This document shows positions 50,643 to 58,914 of a DNA stretch of 64,000 nt, one piece after another. This DNA comes from Brevibacillus sp. JNUCC-41 (lineage in GTDB: Bacteria; Bacillota; Bacilli; Bacillales; DSM-1321). The stretch is from NCBI RefSeq assembly GCF_014844095.1, contig NZ_CP062163.1:4373501-4437500 (forward strand). The letters are read 5' to 3'. Below the pieces are notes generated by a model. That model was not told where the DNA came from and made no database searches. It saw only the letters and a list, made by a program, of their open reading frames with translations. The stretch's first letter is position 1. Every line of letters begins with the position of its first letter. A program made the position numbers and the translations under genes.

Positions 50643-50695
50643 ATTGTGTTCATAATTCCTGACAATCTTGAGCTGAGTCATGCATTATAAATGCC

Positions 50696-51409
50696 CTACT
50701 TTTTACTTGCTCTGTATACTCTATACCCAAGGCTGTGTCCATAAGATAGAATGAGGCGGTAATGTTCGTCCATGACTCGTTCCAAGGATTCATTCATTGG
50801 CTGAACGAGGCTATTTGATGCTGAAGAATTCATTAATTCCTCTAAGACGGTACTCGATCTCAAGATTTTTGAATCTTTAAATCCGTTTTGTTGAAATGCC
50901 TTTAACCATTCGGATTGCGCCAATAATTCTCTTAATTTATAGAAGTCCATGATTTCTTTTTTTGAGGCAGAATCAAGGCTGGTTTCTGCTGTCATATCAA
51001 TGGATAACAAAGTTCCTTCTAATTTAAGGACCCTGAAAAATTCACCGAGCGATTTTGATATATCCGTGAATGCAATCGTTGATTCAGCTATGATAAAATC
51101 AAAAGAATTATCGTCAAAAGGCAGTTCTTCAATTGAAGACTTATATAGGTCAATGCTTAAATTAGCTTGTTGGAATCTTTTTTTTGCATGTTTCACCATC
51201 TCTGGGTGATGATCAAGCGCGGATACTTGGCAAAGAAACGTTTGTGCCAAGTAAGATGAGGTTTGCCCAGTCCCGCATCCGGCATCAAGGATTATTGACG
51301 TATGATCGAGTTCTTCATTTTTCAAGAGCTGCTTAGTCAGTTCAAATCCACCAGGGTGTGCCCCTTCAATTCCAATTATGGCTAGTGCGTCTTGGTATGA
51401 GTGGTTCAT
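50696..51409 (-). CDS. Class I SAM-dependent methyltransferase
   Basis: This 237-residue cytosolic enzyme has motif I ILDAGCGTGQTSSYLAQ (about 40-56), ALDHHPEMVKHAKKR (motif II with acidic loop), IEELPFDDNSFDFIIAES (motif III/IV) and VLKLEGTLLSIDM, all of the Methyltransf_11/25 type. The substrate is a small molecule but cannot be named. AAAGGAG precedes the ATG. It is monocistronic and convergent with the membrane cyclase gene. Confidence 0.87.
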   Translation of the reverse strand: MNHSYQDALAIIGIEGAHPGGFELTKQLLKNEELDHTSIILDAGCGTGQTSSYLAQTFLCQVSALDHHPEMVKHAKKRFQQANLSIDLYKSSIEELPFDDNSFDFIIAESTIAFTDISKSLGEFFRVLKLEGTLLSIDMTAETSLDSASKKEIMDFYKLRELLAQSEWLKAFQQNGFKDSKILRSSTVLEELMNSSASNSLVQPMNESLERVMDEHYRLILSYGHSLGYRVYRASKK

Positions 51410-51584
51410 GGCATAATCTCCTTTGGTACCTGAATAAATGTATTTTATGCTTTGGTTTCAAAGAGTGTTTAACCATTCGCAAGGAATATGGGAAAGACTT
51501 TTAAAGGTTTGGTGGGTATTTAATTCATGCAGGCTAGTCTCCTAATGCATACGATGTATAATCAACGGACAAGGGGAGTGTAAA

Positions 51585-51845
51585 ATGGGTTATCATAATT
51601 ATTATCATAAATGCAGGCAAGGTGTTGGAAGACCAGTTGAAATTCGTACAAGTAGAGGGACCGTTCATCGGGGAATCATACACCGGGTTACGGCGAACCG
51701 TGTATATATTCGTCCATTTGACGGTGGCAGAGACCTTGGTGGGTTTGGTTATGGAGGTTTTAATGCAGGATTTGGTTGGGGTGCTGCAAATGGATTTGCC
51801 TTTGGGGCAATTGCATCTTTAGTTTTTCTCGCATTTCTCTGGTAA
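51585..51845 (+). CDS. Small SH3/Sm-like protein with glycine-rich membrane tail
   Basis: This 86-residue protein has two parts. Residues 13-45 (VGRPVEIRTSRGTVHRGIIH and RVTANRVYIRPF) look like one small beta-barrel of the SH3/Sm type. Residues 46-86 are glycine- and aromatic-rich (GGFGYGGFNAGFGWGAANG) and end in a hydrophobic helix. Such proteins occur in spore-formers, but I do not recognise a named family; a spore-surface or membrane-associated role is only a guess. GGGGAG precedes the ATG. A terminator follows. Confidence 0.65.
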   Translation: MGYHNYYHKCRQGVGRPVEIRTSRGTVHRGIIHRVTANRVYIRPFDGGRDLGGFGYGGFNAGFGWGAANGFAFGAIASLVFLAFLW

Positions 51846-51861
51846 TGGAATGATAAAAATT

Positions 51862-51896
51862 AAAAAAACCTGAAAAATTATCAGGTTTTTTATTTT
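51862..51896 (+). terminator. Terminator after the Sm-like gene
   Basis: AAAAAACCTGA pairs with TCAGGTTTTTT around a short AT loop, with further T residues after it. Confidence 0.85.
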
Positions 51897-52113
51897 GTTC
51901 ACAATTGGAATCCAACCAAAAAAACGGGAAAGAAATATGAATAGCAGTAAGGCTAAAATACATGTAAGACGATTCTTTTTTCTGGATTTAACCTCTAATC
52001 TCTTCTTTTTTTGGGTTCATCACAAATAAATACAGCTGATCACTCTGTTTTCACTCCTGTTATCCGTTAGTAAAACTCCTTGAATTAAGTTGGCTTGATT
52101 GCTGAAATTAAAA

Positions 52114-52331
52114 GGCTGTTTTCGCATACTTTGTTGCGATTTACCAAATAAAGCGGTGTGGTTGATTTCCCCTCCAGATGCTCGCTTTCCGCGGGGCGGG
52201 CGGTGAGCCTCCTCGGCGTAAACGCCTGTGGGATCTCACCTGTCCCGCTGCTCCCACAGGAGTCTCGCACTTGCGCTCCAATCAACCTTAAATCGTTTTG
52301 TTTTAAAAACAACAATCTTTCGAAAAGAGCC
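52114..52331 (+). mobile_element. MITE-like element, copy 2 (218 bp, longest)
   Basis: The element runs from GGCTGTTTTCGCATACTTTG to CTTTCGAAAAGAGCC. It is flanked by a perfect 8-bp direct repeat AATTAAAA (52106-52113 and 52332-52339). The right copy of the duplication contains the stop codon of the minus-strand gene at 52334. The core holds CCTGTGGG/CCCACAGG and GGCG/CGCC palindromes, so a transcript would fold strongly. The left part of the gap, 51897-52105, shows nothing recognisable. Confidence 0.88.
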
Positions 52332-52333
52332 AA

Positions 52334-53008
52334 TTAAAAAGACCTGGCAAGACGGAATCCTAGGTCGTCTATGCGGAATGTAGGATGGCTGCGCCGACGA
52401 CATGAAGCTCCACAACCCCTGGCATCCTCAGCCCAGCTACCACCCCGAAAAATACGGTAGGTGCCGTACACTTGTTCATCATATAAATCCCAGCACCATT
52501 CCCAAACATTCCCTAACATGTCATGCAGCCCCCATGGATTCGATTCCTTTGTTCCTACGTCATGGATTATGCCCCCTGAATTTTCGTTATACCAGGCAAT
52601 CTTATTCAGCTCACCATATCTGTAACCAGCAGTCCCAGCTTTACATGCGTATTGCCACTCTGCTTCAGATGGAAGTCGAAAACCGCTTGATTCCCAATTA
52701 CAAACTATGTTTTCACCATTTTTAGAATAACACTCTGCCAGTCCGGCTTTCTGTGAAAGCAGATTACAAAAAGAAATTGCATCATTCCAAGAAATATTCA
52801 CAACAGGTTTTAGATTTCGATAAAAAGAATTAGGCGGTTTATTTGTAATAACATAGTAGAAATCTGTAGTAACAGGATAACGGGCAAGAAGGAATGGTCT
52901 TATTTCAGCTTTCCATTTGCTTTTAATTCTATCGTCCCTTAATTCTATTTCTCCCCCTGGAATTTTCACCATTGGACAGTCAATGTATCTCTTTATTTCC
53001 TTTGACAA
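52334..53008 (-). CDS. Formylglycine-generating-enzyme-fold (SUMF1-like) protein
   Basis: This 224-residue protein has the FGE/SUMF1 fold: MVKIPGGEIEL, RPFLLARYPVTTDFYY, GFRLPSEAEWQYACKAGT, NPWGLHDMLGNVWEWCWDLY, IFRGGSW and LGFRLARSF. True enzymes oxidise a sulfatase cysteine using a C-x4-C pair before the final GFR. Here the segment is GCGASCRRR, a C-x3-C, so activity is uncertain and no sulfatase gene lies nearby. The open frame starts at 53023, but that TTG overlaps GGAGG; the TTG at 53008 is eight bases after it. A MITE-like element abuts the stop codon. Confidence 0.82.
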   Translation of the reverse strand: MSKEIKRYIDCPMVKIPGGEIELRDDRIKSKWKAEIRPFLLARYPVTTDFYYVITNKPPNSFYRNLKPVVNISWNDAISFCNLLSQKAGLAECYSKNGENIVCNWESSGFRLPSEAEWQYACKAGTAGYRYGELNKIAWYNENSGGIIHDVGTKESNPWGLHDMLGNVWEWCWDLYDEQVYGTYRIFRGGSWAEDARGCGASCRRRSHPTFRIDDLGFRLARSF

Positions 53009-53162
53009 TCTATCTTCCTCCAAACATTCAGAATTTTACAAACTTTACCACAACCAGAACCGTTAAATCAATACAAATATGATGTTTGTATTTGCAGATA
53101 ACTGCCAGGGAGTTAAACAAGTGCTATAATGACCGTTTTCTGGAGGGTATGCACACGTTTGA

Positions 53163-53312
53163 CTCACTGCGGGGCATATCGGATTAAAGCGTAATAATCA
53201 GGTGAATGAAGAATCTACTTCAAATAACACTTTAATTTCTTGGGGTATAAACATTCCTGCGGGTAAAGGATCAAGTTTAAGCTTTGTAACGCCACCATAC
53301 AATTTATATTAA
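53163..53312 (+). pseudogene. Possible C-terminal gene remnant
   Basis: A 49-codon open frame without ATG reads RNNQVNEESTSNNTLISW and then GINIPAGKGSSLSFVTPP before a TAA. The beta-rich, protein-like ending and lack of a ribosome site suggest the tail of a lost gene. I do not recognise a family. The rest of the 371-base gap shows nothing else. Confidence 0.3.
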
Positions 53313-53379
53313 TAAGTTTGCAGGCTTTGGCATACAGATTATAAGTGAGTTTCGATACTTTGAATTATGGGGGAGAGCG

Positions 53380-54177
53380 ATGAACGAGTTTTTGGAAAAA
53401 ACCGCGAGATTCGAGCACCGGTTTTGGCTGCAAATCTTAGGAGACCATAGCAGGTTCATCCATGAGTCTTTAGCTCCGGTTGAAGTGGAAAACATAGAAA
53501 TTGCCTCAGAATTCATTCGAATTTTTGATAATCTCCTTGGTAAATCCAATTCAGAAGAGATTTCGCAACTAACGGCCATGGCTGAAAAAGAGGCATTAAG
53601 GTTTCGGGAGTTTAAGCTATACCTACTTAAAGAACATCTGGTTGGTAAAATAAAAATACATCTTTCACCTTCATTCATTAATCATATGGTGAACGAATTA
53701 GAAGAATATTTAAGATTATTGAAATACTTCAATTCAAATCAAATGCCGCCTGTTTTCCATGAACTTCATCATCATTTGCTTTGGCTTTTAGATGCAGCGG
53801 GGCATGCAAGTGCAATTTCATCTAATATGGATGATGTTGAAAAAAGATTAAAGGAGAAAAGTGACCAATATAAAAAACATTTTAATGATTTTTATTTAAA
53901 AGCGGTTGAAATGGCTGGATATTTACGAACCAATCTGTCAACATTCCCAGCATTGGAAAAAATGAATCAGGACGTTAAATTGGAAATTAAATTATTTCAG
54001 CACTTTCTGCTTGAAGTGGAGGAGCTTGATCTCAGTACGCAGGCTCTCGGAACGTTTTCGCCATTAATGGCAGATCATATGTGGCGAGAAGAATGTTATT
54101 ATTTAACGAAACTCGCTGAATCGACAGACACAGAAAAGCCAAACTGCGATCCAGCGAAACCTAGGCTAGTGGAATAA
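53380..54177 (+). CDS. DUF2935 helical metal-binding-like protein
   Basis: This 265-residue all-helical protein matches DUF2935, a ferritin-like double four-helix bundle in Bacillus. Candidate metal ligands are FEHRFWLQILGDHSRF near the start, the HELHHHLLWLLDAAGH run (about 127-142), and ADHMWREECYYLTKL at the end. It is probably cytosolic; its function is unknown. ATGGGGGAGAG precedes the ATG. A weak hairpin (GAGCCC/GGGCTC near 54197-54218) follows, without a T tract. Confidence 0.82.
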   Translation: MNEFLEKTARFEHRFWLQILGDHSRFIHESLAPVEVENIEIASEFIRIFDNLLGKSNSEEISQLTAMAEKEALRFREFKLYLLKEHLVGKIKIHLSPSFINHMVNELEEYLRLLKYFNSNQMPPVFHELHHHLLWLLDAAGHASAISSNMDDVEKRLKEKSDQYKKHFNDFYLKAVEMAGYLRTNLSTFPALEKMNQDVKLEIKLFQHFLLEVEELDLSTQALGTFSPLMADHMWREECYYLTKLAESTDTEKPNCDPAKPRLVE

Positions 54178-54427
54178 AAGAGTCCACCATAGAGCCCTTT
54201 CTATAAAAGGGGCTCAAATCTGTTGAATGTATCATTAAACTCAGTAAGATCGTTAAATCTTCGAAGAAGCATTCGGTCATCTTTTCATTCTGAGTCACAC
54301 ATGGTTTAAAACGTTTTTCTTGGTGGGTTAACATTAATGGGAGTAATTTTTAAGGAAGTTAATTCCTATCCATATGTTATACTAATAGAACTAAAATCAA
54401 TTATTAGAAGTATAGGAGTGCTGAAAG

Positions 54428-55078
54428 ATGTTTGGAAATACTTCCAATTTTACAGATGGCATTTATTTTGGGGAATCGTTACCACACCAAATCGCCAAAC
54501 ACATTTTAAAAAAAATCATTGAAGGGGAAATAGAAGCTGGAGAGAAAATCGTCGAAGAAGACATTTCCAAAGAATTGAATACGAGCCGTGCACCAGTACG
54601 CGAAGCGCTTTATTTATTGCAGGTTGACGGAATTGTTGAGAGGATACCGAGGCGGGGAACGATCGTCAAGCCATTCTCACAAAAGGAAATCATTGAATAT
54701 AATGATGTTACGATCGGGCTGATCCAGATGGGCATTGAATTTTCCCGAGGAAGGTGGCACGAAGAAAATAAGCAATCATTACGAAAGCATTTGGAAGGTG
54801 CAACGGATGAGTGTGAGAAAAGTAATGTAATCGAGTATCAAAAAAAAGCTGAACAGATATTTCGATATATTTTTACAATCGCTAATAACAAAGCATTATC
54901 AAGATTTTTTGAGGAAGCCAGTCATATCCTCATGGTTTTTGCCCAAAGTCAATGGAATACAGAAACGATGGAAAGTTTCCATTTCAGATTAAAAATGTCT
55001 ATTGAGGGCATTCTCGAAGACGATTTCGTTAAGGCAAAAAATGAAATTCATGAAGCTCTGAATCGTGGAGTGATGTAG
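54428..55078 (+). CDS. GntR-family regulator (FadR/FCD type)
   Basis: This 216-residue transcription regulator has a winged-helix domain (about 17-82, with GEIEAGEKIVEEDISKELNT, SRAPVREALYLLQVDGIVER and PRRGTIVKPF) and an all-helical FCD ligand-binding domain. It lies just upstream of three short-chain dehydrogenase genes on the same strand. A perfect palindrome between it and the first of them (55101-55117) is the likely binding site. AGGAGTG precedes the ATG. The ligand is unknown. Confidence 0.88.
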   Translation: MFGNTSNFTDGIYFGESLPHQIAKHILKKIIEGEIEAGEKIVEEDISKELNTSRAPVREALYLLQVDGIVERIPRRGTIVKPFSQKEIIEYNDVTIGLIQMGIEFSRGRWHEENKQSLRKHLEGATDECEKSNVIEYQKKAEQIFRYIFTIANNKALSRFFEEASHILMVFAQSQWNTETMESFHFRLKMSIEGILEDDFVKAKNEIHEALNRGVM

Positions 55079-55100
55079 AGTCTTTGACTCTAAAAGTGAA

Positions 55101-55117
55101 TTGTCGACAATCGACAA
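55101..55117. promoter_or_regulatory. Probable GntR operator and promoter of the SDR genes
   Basis: TTGTCGA-CAA-TCGACAA is a perfect inverted repeat with 7-base arms and a 3-base spacer. TATGAT at 55128-55133 is a likely -10 box, so bound regulator would overlap the promoter. It lies 75 bases before the first SDR start. Confidence 0.6.
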
Positions 55118-55191
55118 AAATAGTGTTATGATGTAAACGTATTCAAACAAGAAGATCATCACCAAGATTAAAGGGAGAAAGGGAGAATATT

Positions 55192-55980
55192 ATGCAAGCA
55201 TTTGATTTTACAGAAAAAGTAGCAATTGTTACCGGCGGCGGCGGGGGGATCGGCCGGGCGGCTTCTATTACACTTTCAGAAAATGGTGCCAAAGTGGTTG
55301 TTGTTGACCTTTCTGAAGAGGCTGGCATATTAACGGTAAATGAAATCAAAGAAAAAGGCGGCGAAGCGAAGTTCATTAAAGCCGATGTTACAAATGAAGC
55401 CGATATAAAAAATTATGTTCAAAAAACGATAGATTCTTATGGGAAAATCGATATTTTCCTGAATAATGCTGGGTGGGAAGGCAAAATCATGCCTCTTGTC
55501 GATTATCCTACTGAAGTTTTCGATCAATTAATGTCAATAAATGTACGCGGCGTTTTCTTGGGTTTGAAACATGTATTGCCCTATATGATTGAACAAAAAA
55601 GCGGGGCGGTCGTAAATACAGCATCTGGAGCTGGTTTACTCGCAACGCCAAACATGGTGGCATATGGTGCAAGTAAACATGCGGTTCTTGGAATGACGAA
55701 AACTGCTGGTGTCGAAGTTGCTCCCCATGGTGTACGGGTGAATGCTGTCTGCCCAGGCGTCGTCAACACGGCTATGATGCGGTCGATTGAAAGCGGGTTT
55801 GGTCAAGGTGATTCCGCGGCAGCTGAAGCGGCTAGAAAACAATTGGAAGCAACGACTCCGGATGGCCGGTATGCTGAGCCTCAGGAAATTGCAAATCTAA
55901 TGATGTACTTAGTATCAGATCTTTCCAGCCACATTACGGGTCAAGAACTTGTAATCGACGGCGGGGCCATTTTAATCTGA
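55192..55980 (+). CDS. Short-chain dehydrogenase/reductase 1
   Basis: This 262-residue Rossmann enzyme has the cofactor loop VTGGGGGIGRA, NNAGWEG, the catalytic serine in VVNTASGAG and YGASKHA (Tyr-x3-Lys). An acidic residue after strand two (VVVDLSEE) favours NAD. It probably oxidises a secondary alcohol; the substrate is unknown. AAAGGGAGAAAGGGAG precedes the ATG. It is the first of three SDR genes behind the operator at 55101. Confidence 0.9.
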   Translation: MQAFDFTEKVAIVTGGGGGIGRAASITLSENGAKVVVVDLSEEAGILTVNEIKEKGGEAKFIKADVTNEADIKNYVQKTIDSYGKIDIFLNNAGWEGKIMPLVDYPTEVFDQLMSINVRGVFLGLKHVLPYMIEQKSGAVVNTASGAGLLATPNMVAYGASKHAVLGMTKTAGVEVAPHGVRVNAVCPGVVNTAMMRSIESGFGQGDSAAAEAARKQLEATTPDGRYAEPQEIANLMMYLVSDLSSHITGQELVIDGGAILI

Positions 55981-56014
55981 TAAGCAATAAACTTTATTAT
56001 AGGGGGACGAATAT

Positions 56015-56767
56015 ATGAGTTTAAAGGGAAAAGTCATAGTAATTACAGGAGCAGCCAGCGGAATTGGAAAGGAAACGGCATTTAAATTAGCTGAACAGGG
56101 AGCTATTGTCGTAGCAGCTGATTACAATGATGTTGCTGCTAAAGAAACGGCTGAAGCCATTCAACAAAAGGGAGGCACAGCTTCTTTTGTGAAAGTGGAT
56201 GTAGCTAAAGCGGAAGAAGTGGAAGCGATGGTAGAAGCTGCTGTTGCCAATCATGGCACCATCGACGGCATTTTCAACAACGCTGGAATTGGACTAGTAA
56301 AACCATTTTTAGAGATGGATCCAGAGTCTTACCACAGAGTCGTTGATGTTGACCAACACGGCGTTTATTATGGCATGTATTATGCAGCAAGGAAGATGGT
56401 GGAGCTTGGGGTAACAGGCGCAACGATCGTCAATACAGCCTCAATATATGGGACGATGGTTTCTATCGGCAGCTTTAATTACCATGCTGCAAAAGCTGCA
56501 GTCATCGCCATGACTAAATCTGGAGCAATTGAACTTGCGCAATTTGGGATTCGTGTTGTCGGTGTTGCACCAGGTTTTATCGAAACGCCGATCATTGGTG
56601 ATGATCAAGAGTTCCTGGACAGTTTGGCACAACTTCATATGAGGAAAAAATTGATTCAGCCAGAAAAGGTTGCTGAAGTTGTAACGTTCTTGTTCTCCGA
56701 AAAAGCGGATGCCATTAATGGACAAGTCATTCCTGTCGATGATGGATTCTTAAGCTTTAAGGGGTAA
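56015..56767 (+). CDS. Short-chain dehydrogenase/reductase 2
   Basis: This 250-residue SDR has ITGAASGIGKE, NNAGIG, VNTASIYG and YHAAKAA, so the Ser-Tyr-Lys triad is complete. AADYNDV after strand two suggests NAD preference. AGGGGGACG precedes the ATG; the gap to SDR 1 is 34 bases. Its sequence is clearly different from SDR 1 and 3, so the three probably act on successive or alternative substrates rather than being redundant copies. Confidence 0.9.
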   Translation: MSLKGKVIVITGAASGIGKETAFKLAEQGAIVVAADYNDVAAKETAEAIQQKGGTASFVKVDVAKAEEVEAMVEAAVANHGTIDGIFNNAGIGLVKPFLEMDPESYHRVVDVDQHGVYYGMYYAARKMVELGVTGATIVNTASIYGTMVSIGSFNYHAAKAAVIAMTKSGAIELAQFGIRVVGVAPGFIETPIIGDDQEFLDSLAQLHMRKKLIQPEKVAEVVTFLFSEKADAINGQVIPVDDGFLSFKG

Positions 56768-56819
56768 TTATTATTATCAATTAGATCTTCAAGATATCTT
56801 AAAAAGGGAGTTTTGACAT

Positions 56820-57605
56820 ATGAACAAACGATTCGATGGCAAAGTAGTAATCATTACAGGTGCAGGATCAGGTTTAGGACAAGCAGCCGCATTGGAAATG
56901 GCTAAAGAAGGAGCTAAACTTTCATTAGTTGATTTAAACGATGCATCTTTGGAAGCAACAAAAAAATTAATCTTTGAAATTGCACCAAATTCAGACGTGC
57001 TTCTGATCACTGCAGATGTATCGGATGAAGAAGCAGTAAAGAACTATGTAGACCAAACAGTCAGCAAATATGGAAGAGTCGATGGTTTTTATAATAATGC
57101 GGGTATCGAAGGTAAACAGGCACCTACAGCTGAATACGATAGCAACGTTTTCAACAAAGTGACGGACATCAATATTAATGGTGTATTTTATGGCATGAAA
57201 TACATCCTGCCAATCATGAAAGAACAAGGATCAGGGGCAGTGGTGAACGTTGCTTCTGTAGGCGGAATTCGTGCGGTACTTAACCAAGCTGCCTACGTTG
57301 CAAGTAAGCATGCTGTAGCAGGATTAACAAAAACAGCTGCCATAGAATATGGTCAATACGGAATCAGCATAAATGCCATTGCACCAGGAGTAATCTTAAC
57401 AGCGATGGTGGAAGGTTCATTCAGGCAAATAGGCGGGGAGAATTGGGAAGAAGCAATGGCGGATTTCATCAGTGTGAATCCTAAAAAACGCTTTGGTAAA
57501 CCTGAAGAAGTCGGCCGTTTAGTCGCTTTCTTATTATCAGGGGAATCAGAGTTCATCAACGGGGCAGTCATTCCGATTGATGGCGGACAATCTTCACAAT
57601 ACTAA
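56820..57605 (+). CDS. Short-chain dehydrogenase/reductase 3
   Basis: This 261-residue SDR has ITGAGSGLGQAA, NNAGIEGK, VNVASVGG and YVASKHA. It resembles SDR 1 more than SDR 2, including the NNAG(W/I)EGK segment and the same C-terminal layout ending with VIPIDGGQ. An aspartate after strand two (LVDLND) favours NAD. AAAGGGAG precedes the ATG. Two terminators follow it. Confidence 0.9.
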   Translation: MNKRFDGKVVIITGAGSGLGQAAALEMAKEGAKLSLVDLNDASLEATKKLIFEIAPNSDVLLITADVSDEEAVKNYVDQTVSKYGRVDGFYNNAGIEGKQAPTAEYDSNVFNKVTDININGVFYGMKYILPIMKEQGSGAVVNVASVGGIRAVLNQAAYVASKHAVAGLTKTAAIEYGQYGISINAIAPGVILTAMVEGSFRQIGGENWEEAMADFISVNPKKRFGKPEEVGRLVAFLLSGESEFINGAVIPIDGGQSSQY

Positions 57606-57612
57606 TTGAACA

Positions 57613-57721
57613 AAGGGAGTGGCAGCATTTGGCCACTCCCTTTTAATGGTATCTTTTTAGTTAATGACCCAACGTATTCACATTTGCAGAAAACGAAGAC
57701 CTTCTGGGTTTTCGTTTTTTG
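57613..57721 (+). terminator. Two terminators after the SDR genes
   Basis: AAGGGAGTGGC (57613-57623) pairs with GCCACTCCCTT and runs into TTTT. A second hairpin, AAAACGAA with TTCGTTTT (about 57690-57718), is followed by more T. Confidence 0.82.
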
Positions 57722-57791
57722 TGGCATATGTAAAAAATCCGTTCATAGCCTAAATGAATTGATTCGAGAAGCTCAATACAGATGAACTCAT

Positions 57792-57815
57792 TAAAAAAAC
57801 GCCATATTAGGCGCT
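57792..57815 (-). terminator. Terminator of the small acidic gene
   Basis: On the minus strand GCGCC pairs with GGCGT around TAATAT and is followed by TTTTTT. It is 25 bases after the stop at 57841. Confidence 0.55.
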
Positions 57816-57840
57816 TAACTAAATTTCAAGAAACCAATCG

Positions 57841-57996
57841 TCATTTTTCTTTATCATGTAGCTTATCTTCATATTCAGTTTCCAACATACCATACAGACC
57901 ATTCATTTCTTGTTCATCAGGATCTGCCCCAAACTCATTTCTATTTTTATTCTTTTTATCATCAAGGATTTCATCTTTATCATTCTTCCTATCCAT
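57841..57996 (-). CDS. Small acidic protein of unknown function (51 residues)
   Basis: This gene is too short for usual cut-offs. The product starts MDRKNDKDEILDDKKNKNRN, continues FGADPDEQEMNGLYGMLETE and ends with a Lys/Glu-rich tail. It is very polar and probably disordered apart from one short helix. GGAGGTG lies six bases before the ATG and a terminator follows, so it looks real. It shares a region with an open plus-strand frame that I reject. I do not recognise a family. Confidence 0.65.
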   Translation of the reverse strand: MDRKNDKDEILDDKKNKNRNEFGADPDEQEMNGLYGMLETEYEDKLHDKEK

Positions 57997-58223
57997 ACAT
58001 ATCACCTCCACACAATAGGGTGTCTCATTATCCGAAAAAACATACGCTGAGTGACCGGGTCTTTTTAAGTTTTCTTGTGTTTAAATTAAGAGTTAAAGAT
58101 AAAATAATAATTCAATGCTAGTAATCTTCTTTTCAAGAACATTTAATTGGTATTCTAAATAGTTATTACTCTTACTATTTGTTAAGATATAAATATATAA
58201 CTTAGAGATAACGGAGAGAGATT

Positions 58224-58871
58224 GTGAAGAAGAAACGTAAGAAATCAAAGAATGTTTTTGTCATTTTTATCCTCATCTTTGCATTTTTGCTACTAAAGGA
58301 GATCATGCGAACCCCCAATTACGAAAATGTTTCCACATCAGTAAATACGCTTGATTCTTTTGCGAACGTGAAAAAGTATAGTTCACTTCTCAGGGACGAG
58401 CTGGCTAAATACGGGCTTGAGGAGCATACTTCGACATTGATTGCTTTGATGCAGCAGGAAAGCCGGGGACGGGGCGGTGACCCAATGCAGGCATCTGAGT
58501 CAGCGGGTCTTGATCCAAATACGATCACAGATCCAACGGAAAGCATTAAGTATGGAGTGAAACATTTTAAGAGAATCAATGAATATGGCAATGAAAAGGA
58601 CGTGGATTTTGCCACGATCATCCAAGCATATAACATGGGAATTGGTTATATTGATTTCGTTGCGGAAAAAGGGGGCAAGCATACTGAGGCGCTTGCGAAG
58701 AAGTTTTCCATGCTTCAGGTCGAAAAAAACCCTACCCTTTATGATTGCGGCGGAGACAAAGAGAATTTTCGATACCCATATTGCTACGGTGATTACTCAT
58801 ACAGTGCAAAAGTATCTAAGAACATTGAGGAGCTTGACGACAGTATATCGGCTCAAGCTGATGGTGAGTGA
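58224..58871 (+). CDS. Membrane-anchored lysozyme-like (lytic transglycosylase) protein
   Basis: This 215-residue protein has a basic N-terminus and one membrane helix (residues 10-27). The outer domain matches the lysozyme-like domain found in CwlT: LIALMQQESRGRGGDPMQAS with the catalytic Glu (near residue 78), SIKYGVKHFKRI and IIQAYNMGIGYIDFV. It should cleave peptidoglycan glycan strands. The NlpC/P60 half of CwlT is absent, as in several Bacillus relatives. The start is GTG after GGAGAGAG. It is monocistronic. Confidence 0.86.
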   Translation: MKKKRKKSKNVFVIFILIFAFLLLKEIMRTPNYENVSTSVNTLDSFANVKKYSSLLRDELAKYGLEEHTSTLIALMQQESRGRGGDPMQASESAGLDPNTITDPTESIKYGVKHFKRINEYGNEKDVDFATIIQAYNMGIGYIDFVAEKGGKHTEALAKKFSMLQVEKNPTLYDCGGDKENFRYPYCYGDYSYSAKVSKNIEELDDSISAQADGE

Positions 58872-58879
58872 GGGAGAAC

Positions 58880-58910
58880 AAAAAGCCTACTGAACGAAGT
58901 AGGCTTTTTG
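58880..58910. terminator. Bidirectional terminator
   Basis: AAAAAGCCTACT pairs perfectly with AGTAGGCTTTTT around GAACGA. It lies between two convergent genes. Confidence 0.88.
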
Positions 58911-58914
58911 TTTG

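Noticed and set aside
57782..58018. 78-codon plus-strand frame rich in serine and phenylalanine
   Set aside because: It is the antisense shadow of the small acidic gene at 57841-57996, which has the ribosome site and terminator.
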